Shown here: positions 52,166 through 63,732 of the stretch, piece after piece | How the letters are laid out: each line of letters opens with the position of its first letter | How positions within the stretch are numbered: position 1 is the first letter of the stretch | Origin: Paramecium octaurelia | Lineage: Eukaryota > Ciliophora > Oligohymenophorea > Peniculida > Parameciidae | Direction of reading: 5' to 3' | Length of the DNA: 64,000 bases | Assembly: GCA_905182995.1 (NCBI GenBank) | Contig: CAJJDP010000026.1 | Location: forward strand, 519,804 to 583,803 | Made by a program: the position numbers and the translations under genes | The notes under the pieces: model-generated | The model's database searches: none | What the model saw: the letters and a program-made list of their open reading frames with translations, nothing else | Told to the model about the DNA's origin: nothing

Positions 52166-53510
52166 ATGACACATTTAATTAAGGACACCTTTTACAAGGA
52201 AAAGCTATATTAGGTTTCTCTTTCCTCTTTTTCCTTTGCTTAAGAACAGGCAGGAAAGCAAAAAGAAGCCAAACAACCTATTTCAGAGGAAGTATTAAAG
52301 AAGGCACTCACCACATATGGTAAAACTGCTGAAGGATAACATTATGCATATTTGAGTTTCATGGCTAACAATTTAGACTTAACTAGTCTACATGTAAGAC
52401 GAACATATCTATTCTGATTAGGGGATTGAGAAATTTAAGCATCTTCAACACATTGATGTTAGCAATAACTCTATTAAATCACTCAAACCATTGAATGGAT
52501 TAAAATACATAATTACATTGAAGGCGAGTAATAATAGATTGACAAAATTATTAGACCTAAAGTAATGATTACATGTATAAATCAGACATATTCCATTGTA
52601 AATAATGGATGTGGATTGCAGTAACAATGATATTGAACTTATTCCAGATCTCAGTTGCCATCGTTTTCTTCGCTACATGAATCTCTCTAACAATAAGATA
52701 AGGCAAATTGAAGGAGTTCAAAAAAATAAGTACTTATAAGTCTTGAAATTGGCTAATAATCATATAGATCATATTGAAAATTTAGATGGCATGAATCTGA
52801 CAGAATTGGATTTATTTGGGAATGAAATAACAATCTTAGATGGTTTGACTTAATTACCGAAATTGAGAAAACTGGAACTCTCTCAAAATTAAATTAAGAG
52901 CTTAAATGGAATCATTGATCTTATCTCAGTTCGAGAATTGAGAATGGCAAATAATAAAATCTCAAGAATCAAAGAGTTATCCTATTTGGAAAATCTGGTC
53001 TTCCTAAGTGTACTTGATCTCTGTTACAATCCAATATAAAACAGACGATATTATAGGTGGCAAGTCTTGTATAAATTGCCTGGGTTAAGAAATCTAGACG
53101 GAGTGCAAGTTCCTCCAGAAGATATCGTTAAGGCAGAGAATCTCTATGGAATGGATTTAGAAGATAGAAAGAGAATTTTTAAAGAAGTCTTGCCAGATGA
53201 AGAATTTATTGATAGAAGAATTCATATATCTGAAGTACAGAGTGTGATTAATAAATAATATAGTTAATTGAACCAGAGACTGAGGATGAAAATGAGAATT
53301 AAGAATTTATCGATCAATACGATAAAGCAGGCAAAATGATGTAAAAGTAAACAAAATCAATGGGATCATAAAAGTCAATCAGTGAAATGGTAGAATTTTA
53401 TGATTATCCTCTTAGTACCATTCTAACAAGAGTCTATAAGAAAGAGAATATTAATGAAGATTAGTATATTATTGGATTGTTTAAGATTCTTATTATAAAT
53501 ACAATAATGA
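52166..53510 (+). CDS. Leucine-rich repeat protein, axonemal LRRC23-like
   Basis: Introns of 28, 24, 20 and 22 nt give 416 residues. About seven SDS22-type LRRs run from residue 70 to 270 (LQHIDVSNNSIKSLKPL, LRYMNLSNNKIRQIEGV, LTELDLFGNEITILDGL). An LRR cap follows (WQVLYKLPGLRNLDGVQV, then EDIVKAENLYGMDLEDRK), as in ciliary LRR proteins such as LRRC23 of the radial spoke. The C terminus is acidic. An axonemal role is inferred from this architecture. Confidence 0.75.
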
Positions 53511-53550
53511 TGGCACAATGTCATTATTTAATTAAATTCTATTCATTATT

Positions 53551-56308
53551 TCATATATCTCGATATTTTTACATTAGACGATTCCCATTTTAACAAAAAT
53601 ATAATTTACCATTTACAATTTCAAATGTATCATCCTATTTCATTGTAGAGTATAATAGATCAGACTGTGCAATTTACATTCTTTGCGGTTAGAAGGTTCT
53701 CTATGATTCGGTTGATTGGATTATTTTATTCCAATCTTTAAACTAAGTTATTATCTTTTGTTCTCCATCAATGAATTCTAGCATCTCATAATAGAACTAT
53801 TTCCTAATTGCATATTGAGTATTAAAATTACATATTATATTTATCCAAAAAGCAATAGTACATGTGATCCCAAATTTCTTTAACATTTTTTTCGATCATA
53901 TCAAATTCAGTAATAAGTATTTCATAATTTTAGTTGATTTCTATATGATAAACCTAGTATTCATTTTTCTGAGTGCTCAAAAATCTAAAAACATCAAATT
54001 TGTAATTACCTTCGTGTGATCTTTAAACCACCATCCAATTGAACCTTTAATTCAAATTTTCCCGCAATGATTGGTTTGTTTATGAGATTGAGAAAATATT
54101 AAGGGAATTTGGCTTGCTTATATTTCATGGCTCTGGTTAATAATTTTATTGATGGATGTTCTAAACCAATAAATAATGAACCCATACAACACTTTGCCAT
54201 TTTGTGTATCATTTCATTCGTTGCATAATTATCAATTGTTCCTTACAATAATAGCTCTGGGTATATATTGGGAAACTTAAACCTTGGATTGACATAATGG
54301 TATAAATTAATTTCCTCCTATAATTAATTGTCTGTATTACATAAGTAATAGTACAATTTATTGAGTGATCTTTCCATAATTATATTTTTCTAATCGTCTT
54401 CTGCAACTAAAACATAAATCTTTCTTGATAGATTGTCCTCTATAATTGTAAATAAATAGTGAATCGATTCATCAGTTAATTTACTTTAGAAGAATACCAA
54501 AGATTAAAAATGAATCTTTTTGCTATTTCCCTAAGCCAATACATAATTGTATTTCTTAAATTCATATGGTAATATCATGCCACTTAAATTAACGTTCAAT
54601 CCAAATGTACCCAAAATGATGTTTTCTTCTTGCACTTTCAATTTAGAATAATCTGGGATCTCTGAGTCTAAATAGATATCTTGTATTATCATTTGGGCAT
54701 TCCAAAATGATTAAGTTAGGAGGTTAATGCCATTTCCAAGTATAATTGGTAGATTAAAATAGACATTGGACTCTTTAAAGATCTTGTTGAACTCAAAATC
54801 ACTTTATATGAAGTAATCGCAAGGGAATAATTCGATAGAACGAGTGTTGTCCCGATTAATTTCATCTTTGAAGGTTTCTTAAAGGATTTTGATAATCTCT
54901 CTTTTATGATAATCAAATTTCTTAACTACTTCCTTGTAAGGCTTTTATAATTCGATAAGTAAGGAATCTTAATAAAAATCATAGATAATCATCAAACTAT
55001 TTTCATACATCACTTATCTAACATAATTTTAGGGCCAAAATGTACTTGTGAATTTGCAGATGGCTTTAGTAATATACAGCATTTTCAATCCCTAAAATAA
55101 GGGTTTGATTTTCAGAATGAATTCTGGGTCAAATGAAGGGTTATCCTTAATGATGCTTTGGGAAGAAATTAAGGAATTTACAAACTGATTGGAATCTCCA
55201 AAAACCAGAAAGTCAAATTCAAATAGTTTGCTGTCACATTTAACTTGTATTTTGTTCTTAACTTTAATTGATTTAATGGATTTAATATCTCTTACAAATT
55301 CTTTCCATTGAAACTCATTGTTAAAGATCATTGGTTAATTTAAGTAGTTACTGATTAGATGCTATTTAAGTTGTTTCACAGTTGTAAATTCAGTTAATGC
55401 ATTTTATGTTAAAAACAAGGCTATGTCTTAATTGATAATTTTGAAGGCTTATTCTTCATTGTGATTTTCTAAAACGTTGGCCAAAGTCTGGAACATCGAT
55501 TAGTCATAATGAGGTTTATAATCACGGAACTCTATTTGTTCCTTTGGAAATATTTTTAAACACAATTTATTTTGCAAATAAGTAGGAGAGTAGAAATATT
55601 TCGGTTCATCTCCACTTCTGAAAAGAGTTACATGAAAGTGTAATTACTTGCAGTATTGATAGAGTAGGTAATTTCTCCAAGTTTATCCGATGATTGCAAT
55701 TCTTTTATGTTTCAAGTTCTCTCTCAAATGAATCATCTTATCTATCTATAATTAGATGAACTCAAATTCAAAGTGGAAGTTGATAAAATAATACAAAATT
55801 AAAGAATGAATTGCATCTTAGTATTTCTACTTTAAACTAGCACTCAGAGAATTCAAAATAATGGTTAATTCTAATTTTGAACTAGAATTCACAATGATCG
55901 ATCTTAAACATAAATATTCGTCTGCAAATATTTTTAGTTTCTTCATTTGTTGGTATTCCGAATCATTTAGTTATGAGGGATGCAATTTTTCTAGAAGGGA
56001 TTTCTGAAATATGGGATATAGGGTTATCTCAGTGGATAATTTGTGTTCAAATGGTATTGGAGTGGAATAATTCTATTCTCTGATTTAAGAGATTTTTAAT
56101 TTATATGGAATAGATTTAAGAACATATTTCCAAAGATCGTTCTCTTCTATTTCTTTAAGATTACTAAAACTGAGAATCGAAATTCTTACCCTCTTGATTA
56201 GACTTAAAAATTCAAAGTAAATAAATCTATATTCGATTGCAGTCGATTTAATTCATAAAATCTGATTCTTAGTTATAGCATTTTCATGGGGTCTAGAAAG
56301 TATATCAT
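53551..56308 (-). CDS. Divergent SWIRM/amine-oxidase (LSD1-like) protein
   Basis: Introns of 20, 25 and 28 nt give 894 residues. Residues about 110-170 resemble a SWIRM domain (EYLCLRSIIV, LILYYFINFHFEFE). A Rossmann-like start follows, KRIAIIGQTWRNYLLYQYC...FHVTLFRSGDE, placed as in LSD1, but the GxGxxG dinucleotide motif is not conserved. Further on, ILGTFGLNVNLSGMILPYEF, RKIYVLVAEDD, YHYVNPRF and GSLFIGLEHPSIKLL fall in the order of the amine-oxidase substrate and FAD regions. It may be a catalytically dead histone demethylase relative acting in chromatin. The assignment is by pattern, without alignment. Confidence 0.55.
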
Positions 56309-56655
56309 TATCTCAATTAATTTATTTGTTGTAATGGTGAATTAGGGTCATTAGTTAAACACAATTTTAGAATGATTTTTGTTACTGTGCAATGTATTTT
56401 TAATATATTAATAATCATTTGATTTATAATTTTTATAATATTCTTGGGAATGATGATCTTCTTCTCATCTTCTATTCCAATTTCTTTATTTCCCACCAAG
56501 TCAGTATGATTGCAGAAGTAAGTATGATAAAGGAGAACAAAATTGTTATGATTACTAATTAGATTGATCAATTTTACAGAATATTTTAAAATAAAAATAT
56601 GTTTTTGTTATTCCGAATTGCATTAACACAGTTATCCACGGGTCAATTGATTCAT
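56305..56655 (-). CDS. Questionable small ORF upstream of the LSD1-like gene
   Basis: 116 codons without TGA, starting MNQLTRGQLCQCNSEQQKH and very rich in Ile, Asn and Lys (KIINQMIINILKIHC). Its stop overlaps the ATG of the next gene by ATGA. A TGA-free run of this length is not rare in such AT-rich DNA. It may be noncoding or belong to a missed 5' exon. Confidence 0.3.
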
Positions 56656-56719
56656 AAATAAAACCATTACATGGAATTTATGAGTTATCTAAGACTAAAG
56701 TACTACGATATCAAGAATC

Positions 56720-57094
56720 TCAATACATATTCTCATTTGTTGATAAAATTTTTTAATAACTATTTATTCCTTTCTCTATCTAAGTGCTTTTGTATTCTGA
56801 ATCAAAACATGTTAACTGGTGTTTCTATTGACGAACCTCGTGTTCATAGAGCTAGTATTGATTTTCATCGCGAAAAGTCAAATGGTCAAATCTAGCAGCG
56901 GAGGCAGGATATTGATCAATTATTCCTGCGTAAAAGATTTTAATATCTTTTGAATCCAATTCAATATGAGTTTTTACAAAATCATCATGAATTCCAAGAT
57001 TAGTATTGATGATAATTAGGAATTATTCCTCTGTCTTGATAATGTCGACTAAGAAAATTAAAATAATAAATAACATTAATGATAAATTTACCAT
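56720..57094 (-). CDS. Small hypothetical protein with signal peptide or membrane anchor
   Basis: Single exon of 124 residues. The start MVNLSLMLFIILIFLVDIIK is strongly hydrophobic. A polar domain follows (SKDIKIFYAGIIDQYPASAA, FRDENQYQLYEHEV) with one Cys near the end. It is probably secreted or single-pass. The amino-acid and codon pattern is convincingly protein-like, but I do not recognise a family. Confidence 0.6.
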
Positions 57095-57234
57095 AAAAAG
57101 AACAAGAACTTATAGAAGAATTTAATAAAAGAACTATCTAAAGAAGTAGTAACTACACACTATATTAAGCAATAATAGAAAGTAGAGATTGTTTATAATA
57201 CTGATATATATATATAATGAAATAAAATAAAATA

Positions 57235-58338
57235 TCAGTTGTTCTTACTTCTGAATAAATTGGAATATGAAGATTGTTATGAAACTCTTTGAGAATTTTG
57301 AAATGATTGCTATGCTTTAGTTTGCTTTGTGCAGCTAAGTTTTGGATAGAAAGTACATTCGTTGGATTCATTTTGCATTTGCCTATCCTATTGTTCTTAG
57401 ATTTTATAATTTCTTTTTTATAGCCAATTATTCATTCTAATTATGAGAATTAAGTATACTTTACCTCTCTACCATCAGATCTATCTCCTTCTTATTCAAA
57501 GGCTTTTTGGAAGGAACTGGTTCAGGCTCTTCGTTGATCTATTTGATTTGTTATCTAAAGTCTACAAACATATGCTATGGTATAGTGACTTTGGGCTAGA
57601 GAATGGCATATCAAATGATACTTCGGGTTCAGTATTTTGTTGATGTTCTGATTGCTCAAAATAGAATCTGTTGGGTAGACATACTTTTTAAGGAGTTGGC
57701 TCTTCTTATTCTAGGACTTGTTGATGTTCGCTCTCTTATTATTCTGGAGTGCCACTCACTTGTTTTTTATATTCAGAATAGAGTGTGTTGGACATATTCT
57801 TAGTAAAGTATGGATGCGAGTCAGATGTATTTCGCTTGGTGGTTTCTATTTATAAATGAATTGCAAGGGAACAATTACATTAAATAGTTTCATTGCTTTT
57901 CCTTACTACATACAATCTTTCGAAAACACTAGGCTAATTGGTGTCAACTTCATGTGTTAAGCGGTTGGCATTTTATTGCAATTCTTATGTCTTTCTAATT
58001 GGAAATGCACACTTACAGCATCTTCATAGCACTGTTGCAATCTTTATGATTTCCTTTCATTCCATCTTAAGAGATCATCAACTGTTCTTTGGATATTGGC
58101 AGATTTCTTATTGATCTACGATTAATTATCGGAGTATTTCTTACTGAAGGCTTGAAGGTGTATTCCTCCTATTTCACAGTTGAGATGTTTGGTTTATGAC
58201 TGTTCCTTTGATTCTGAGAAGCGAAGAAAGTGATTCTTTATAATTCTTCAGGACTGACAAATAGTTCTGTTGATTAACTTTTTAACATTTAATATAATTT
58301 ATCTTCGAGTTATCTAATATTTCGGGAATGGCAATCAT
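57235..58338 (-). CDS. Ciliate-type KPSIN/CTFYPKL motif coiled protein
   Basis: Introns of 20, 29, 26, 26 and 28 nt give about 324 residues. Splicing restores KPSINKKSANIQ followed by VDDLLRWNERKSQRLQQCYE, a later NRLTHEVDTNQPSVFERLY, then ERMNNWLQKRNYK and NECTFYPKLS. Repeated KPxIN...S and CTFxPK blocks are a pattern I associate with ciliate and flagellate cytoskeletal proteins of unknown biochemical role. The order of exons is firm because each junction restores the motif. Two further 3n stretches (33 and 30 nt) may also be introns. Confidence 0.6.
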
Positions 58339-58632
58339 GTTAAACACAAACTATAGTAGAATAGAGAATTAAATTTTAGAATTTAATACATTTCCTGTTC
58401 ACTACTTACGGCGGATAGGCGTCGAATTATTTTAATGGAATTCGCAATTTTGGGGCGGGAGAATAAAATATCTGAAATCAATATAAAAAAAATTAAAGTG
58501 ATAAAATTATGCTATTTCAAAATATTAATATATTTAACTTACTCGCTATAAATATATACTTAAGCCTAATGGTAATAGGACTATAATGGATATCTACTCT
58601 ATTCGGTGCAAATGAGTTTGTTTTTACTTCAT
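58335..58632 (-). CDS. Possible small two-helix membrane protein
   Basis: A 31-nt intron would give 88 residues: MKQKQTHLHRIEQISIIVLL, a second hydrophobic stretch (FITLIFFILISDILF), and a basic end (RPKIANSIKIIRRLSAV). GC-rich codons in the last part argue for coding. Its stop overlaps the start codon of the next gene, which is unusual here. Confidence 0.35.
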
Positions 58633-58794
58633 ATTATAGAGTATAATCTTATTTAAGAGAGTTTTGAATTGAATGGAGAGAGTTGGGAATCCCAGGAAAT
58701 CATGATGTGATGAAAGTCGCAAATGATTTTGTTGGAAAACGCAATTCTAATTTGGCATTGTGTATATGTAGTATTAAAACTAATTAATTAATAT

Positions 58795-60141
58795 ATGATA
58801 CCATCAACTAAATGGGTCATTCTCTTACTAACTAGCTTGTCTTAATTCTCATTTCGAGTCTTTGTGGATTACCCATCTTTATTGGCTACTGAAATAAAGA
58901 ATCACTTCATTGTGGATCAATTCTAAATAAACTTACTGTTTTCATTTAGATCCTTCCCCAACATTATTATGCCTTTCGTAGGAGGGATGTTATTGGATAG
59001 ATATGGAACAAGAAGAGGGCTATTCGGATTTATGCTCTTCATAATCTTTGGAACATGTTAAGAAAAAAATTTATATTAGTTCTTTGTTACTTGTCAATTG
59101 TACTGAATAATTTCACGCTAATGCTCATCGGCAGATTTTTTATGGGCTTATTTTTGGAATGCTGCTATGTAGGGATATACAAAATTTTATCGAAATGGTT
59201 TAAAGAGGCTTCGTTTGCTTATAGGTAAGAATAACCCTATAATAAGCATTGACACAGCTTTCATTTGCGGTGGTACTATTGCCTCGACGATTCTATTGCC
59301 CTACTTAGTCAACAATTACAGTCTAGAAACGGCTCTTCTGGCTTGTCTAATGTTGTGCATAGTTTCTTTTATCGGCCTTAATGCTGTGACTACCATTGAT
59401 AAAATCTATTCAGTCGAAACCAAACAAGAGACCATTCCTCACTTTTCATTCGCCTTACTAACTCAATTCAACATTGACTTCTACATTATTGCTTTGAGTT
59501 CTATTTTTTGTTACACAAGTTATTACATATACTCATACAATAATGCAGAAATGTTTAAAGCTATGTACAAAATTAAATTATTCATATTTAGGTATCATTT
59601 ATCATCTTATTCTGCAGCCACTCTCTACGGACTTCCTTGCTACATGGCTATATTTATAGCTCCTTATTTAGGTCATCTAGTTGATAAACATGGATATAGA
59701 ATGCAAGGATTACAAATAACAAGTGTGATCTAATTGAGTGTTTTTACTTTGGTTTATCTCATGCCTAGTTGCGAGACTACCTGCTTGATCATCCCAGCCA
59801 TAAGTCAACTATTGAATGGAATATTTTTTGCTGCTTATGTTGTAACCTTGTGGCCATGCATTTAGATGGTGGTTTCCAATTAATTGTCGGGAACTGCCTT
59901 TGGAGTAGTTTATTCTAGTGTCAGTTTTGGGGTTTCTTTTGCCTCTATTTTTATTGGGAAAGTAGTTTAAGAGGAAACATAAGGTTCTTATTCAAATATG
60001 CTGGGCATTCTACTTTTAATCACATTTTTGGGAGCGTCAATGAATTATTTGTTATATTATAGGGATTCAAAATACTTTAACAATCAAAAATATGTTATTT
60101 CACAAAATAGTACAGAGATGGAACTAAAAATGCTGGATTGA
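58795..60141 (+). CDS. Major facilitator superfamily transporter
   Basis: Introns of 23, 22 and 27 nt give 424 residues with about 12 hydrophobic segments. The loop 2-3 signature is LLDRYGTRRGLFGF (D-R-x-G-x-R-R), and an equivalent after helix 8 is LVDKHGYRMQG. It begins MIPSTKWVILLLTSLSQFSF. This layout resembles the MFSD1 and related eukaryotic carriers. Substrate unknown. The gene starts about 160 bp from the divergent small minus-strand ORF. Confidence 0.88.
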
Positions 60142-60244
60142 ATGTGGAGTTGATGTTTCTAACTTAATTGTTCTATATATAAATCGTCTTATTATCATGC
60201 AAATAATTTACAATAATAAGATTATATATTATACTAAATGTAAA

Positions 60245-60910
60245 TCAACGATTTGTTTTTGCTACTTTTTCAAGTTCATCTCTCTTCTTGATTGTGTATG
60301 ATTTTTGTCCATCTTCATTGGCAGCTGCAATTAGCTCGTCAGCAAGTGCTTCTGCAATGGTCTTCATCTTCTTGAAGACTGAGTCTCTGACTCCCTTGGC
60401 CAAATTGTGAACAGCCTTAAATTATTATGTCTGAGTACTTCATTGACTCTTCTGATTGGAGCCACATCGACAGCCTATTGTTTAGCAACACCTCCTGTGC
60501 CAACTTTGGTGAAATCCTCTCTTGCTCCTCCTCTTTGAACAGCCAAAGACAAGACTGCAAGAGGATTCTTGCCTGTGAGCAAATGAACAATTTCAAAGGC
60601 ATGTCTGATGATGGCCACAGCCTTGACCTTCTTACCAGTGTTACGACCATGGAACATAAGAGCACCAGCCAATCTCTCCACAATTGGACATTGGGCCTTT
60701 CTAAACTTCTTGCGTTAATATCTTAATAGATAGAATTCAGAAACCGTACCTTCCAGCTGTGTGTGGAACGAAGACTCTCGACTTTGAAGTTTGGACTGCT
60801 ATGTAATCTTTGAAACAGGGGTCTGTCACCAAGACTTCATCGTAGTCCCACTTTCCGAAAAGTTTTGGTTAGTTGGCAAATTTCACAGTGACAACTTGTT
60901 CTTCTGCCAT
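60245..60910 (-). CDS. RPS5: 40S ribosomal protein S5 (uS7)
   Basis: Introns of 28 and 23 nt give 204 residues, the usual eukaryotic length. Family segments are all present: [63 protein letters not shown] and [14 protein letters not shown], ending [14 protein letters not shown]. It binds 18S rRNA in the head of the small subunit near the E site. GC content and codon use are elevated, as for eEF2. Confidence 0.97.
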
Positions 60911-60950
60911 ATTTAAATAGGATTTATTTTAATTTAAAATAAAATTTTGA

Positions 60951-62050
60951 TCACAAAAGAACTTCATGGAAAATACCAATCAAAGAAAGTAATTAAACCT
61001 AATCATTGCAACAAATGGAAAGTCGGTACTCAAGTTCAGCCATTCTCTCAATAACATTACATTTCTATTTGTCATTCAACACATTTAATCCTAATAATTA
61101 TGTACTTAATTCCGTAAGCAACAATTGTAAGGATATTCCCTGTTCATTCAAAATCGCCTTTATTTTCAAGTATGTTTTCTGAATTTCAGATTGGTTCATC
61201 AGATATTCCATAATCTATTTGATTAAATCAGGATGTGCCATCCCTGTAAACTGATAGACATACTAAGAGTTGATGACTTCCAAATTAGAATTCGATGTAG
61301 ACAAAGACAACGATTACAACATGTTTACAACTCGTCTCATATCCCCTGAACATAACCCAAACACAGACTTAATAGCCTAATCATCCAATGGGATATTCTC
61401 GTTCTCACAAATGTATTTGATTCTTGAACTAGCCACGTCTAAACTGATTTATTTGAACTTAAATCGTGTGCATCTACTTTGAATGGCTGGAATGATTTAA
61501 GATATGTGATTGCAAATAAAACAGAATCTAGTGGTCTTTGCATATTTTTCAATGACTTTGAACTTTTAATTGATAATTACTTCGACGCAATGCAAATTAG
61601 GCTGCCGCTGTCATGGCATCAGCTTCGTCCAAAATCACCAATTTTATCGATGTGTTCTTATCCTTTGTGAAGGTGAATGACTGAGATTCTGCAAATCCCT
61701 TGATGGTCTCTCTCACAGTATTGATACCCCTCTCATCTGATGCATTAAGCTATTCATATAAATAAATTATTACCTCTAAGACCATCTAATTATACTTATT
61801 CTAATATATCTATTTAGCCAATGCAATTATAGTAGATGTTTTACCTGTCCCAGGAGGGCCATAGAGTAATAGATTCGGTAATCGATTTTTTTCATTGAAC
61901 TTTTTAACTAAGATTAGGTTTGATCAATTCCTTACTTGTTGCTACTATTTCCTCATGAGAAATCACTTCATCCAATGTAGACGGTCTGTATTTCTCAATC
62001 CAAGGAATATTTTTATTCTTTTTATTTCCTTACACTTCTTCAATTATCAT
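60951..62050 (-). CDS. RFC5: Replication factor C subunit 5
   Basis: Introns of 28, 24 and 25 nt give 340 residues, equal to human RFC5. Walker A is [15 protein letters not shown], Walker B is [11 protein letters not shown], and the SRC arginine finger is [11 protein letters not shown]. Start and end match family patterns ([40 protein letters not shown]). As part of the clamp loader it opens and loads PCNA at primer-template ends in the nucleus. It lies 40 bp behind the RPS5 start on the same strand. Confidence 0.95.
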
Positions 62051-62135
62051 GGCGCGATTTTAAAAATTTAATTAATTTATACATTATGTAAATTAATTAT
62101 ATAAACAAACTAAAAGTTAGAATTACATCAAAAAT

Positions 62136-63617
62136 TCATCTCTTGTTTTTATTTATCTATTTCTTAACTTTTACTTCACTAGGATGGGCTCTCTTCCAAG
62201 CCTCAGACTTCTTGTCCACTGTGTAATCATTATCCTTAAGCATCTTCTCAAATCTCGGATCAACCTTTCTTACAGGCTACTCAATTTCCGGCTCTTCAGG
62301 TATCACATAACCTTTGCTGATCCTCTCAGCCTCCAATTATTTCTCATAATTTTACTAAATCCTCTTCTATTTGTAATCTTCAAAATCGAGACCCTTTTGC
62401 TATCTGAGTTTCAAATACAATTTCAAATGAATAAGATATCCATGCGAATAAGGCTTTAACATAGCAGTTTCCAATAAATGCAATGCATCCAATTTCTCCA
62501 ATTCTTCATATGATAAAAACTTATATTCATCATACACCGTTTGTTGCTCCTCCTCCTCCATCTCTTCAGTCAAATTATCCAAAAATGGACACCATTTAGG
62601 AGCAGCATTCAATTATGGAATGAAATAAATACCCATCCTTGGCTATTCCAATGCCAATAAAAACATGCCTGAATTCTTGACCCAAGTAAACGAATTAATT
62701 TCACTTTATGGTTCTATGTTAGTGAATAAACGATTCCCCTGCCAAAATTTTAATATCTTTGCATCACATGATACAATCATATCCTCATTCATAACAATCT
62801 TCTTGATAGGTAAGCGATATTGATGTTGATAGACGTGAATTGGAATATGCTTTCGCAAATCAAATAATTTAATTTATCCTTCCTTTGTTCCCAAAGCAAC
62901 CTAAAGATTCTGAGTTGCTATACTAGTGACATCACTCACTCCCAATTGTTAGACAACCTAATCACTTCTAAAATCTATGACACTTAGTTATTTGTTGCCT
63001 CCCACAAGTCCCAATTGCAATTACTCATGCATACTTAAGCAGTTCACACCCGTCTCTTGTTAAAGAGTATAAGATTCTACAAATGACCCAAGTTCTAGAT
63101 TCAAGCGAGTGATATCTTCATTTTAAGATGACACCAACAAGTTGCAATTGTAAGGGTTGTAAATCTAAATTAGAACTATAACTAATACCATATCGGTTGG
63201 CTATTTTGGAACTCTCAGTTTAAAATGCTTTCCATATTGGGCATGCAACTCAATATTACGATCCTCGCAAACCATTGCAATTTTTTTGTAATCATCTCCC
63301 AATATGCAAAATTTTACTATTTCTGAATCAAGACCTCGACTACATTTCATTGATAATTGTGAGGTTTCGAAAATCTTCAGGGATGGAGCATAGAGTCCTG
63401 CAGCAACAATGTACTGTTGATCATTGCTCTCCTCGATTTGAGTTGAGGCTGTGTTGAATTCGAAGCCTTGAATAACTTCAATACGCTTGCGAAATTGCTC
63501 ATTCTTTTTCAAAGACTTCTGAGTTTTATAAGCTGTTTCCAAGAATTCAGGCAAGGTTGGACACGCTGCCAAATTGTAAGCCTTGATCTGTTGAGAAATA
63601 GTTATAGAAAGAGTCAT
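62136..63617 (-). CDS. NOL10: Nucleolar protein 10 (NOL10/Enp2), ribosome biogenesis WD40 protein
   Basis: A 24-nt intron (63165-63188) gives 485 residues. WD-type beta-propeller repeats fill the first 300 residues. Signature segments of NOL10/Enp2 are clear: YNLAACPTLPEFL near the start, RIEVIQGFEFNT, SRGLDSEIVKFCILGDDYKK, MGIYFIPQLNAAPKWCPFLD and NLTEEMEEEE...VYDEYKF. It is shorter than human NOL10 because the basic C terminus is reduced. It acts in early 40S processing within the nucleolus. Confidence 0.93.
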
Positions 63618-63732
63618 TAATTGTGGTAAAAATTAATAATTATTTAATTTCCCAATATTATATACCAAATGATCAGATATTCGCAAATTGCAAATTCCCT
63701 GTTAAATGTAAAGCATCAAACTATATATAAAA

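Noticed and set aside
56671..56895. Plus-strand ORF with GVSIDEPRVHRASIDFHRE
   Set aside because: The minus strand gives a complete 124-residue protein with a signal peptide and better composition over the same bases.
57165..57371. Minus-strand ORF starting MNPTNVLSIQNLAAQ
   Set aside because: Another minus-strand frame over the same bases carries the motif NECTFYPKLS joined correctly to upstream exons.
58400..58460. GC-rich patch as a tRNA gene
   Set aside because: No acceptor-stem pairing, no T-loop GGTTCGAATC-type sequence, and the bases fit possible coding on the minus strand.
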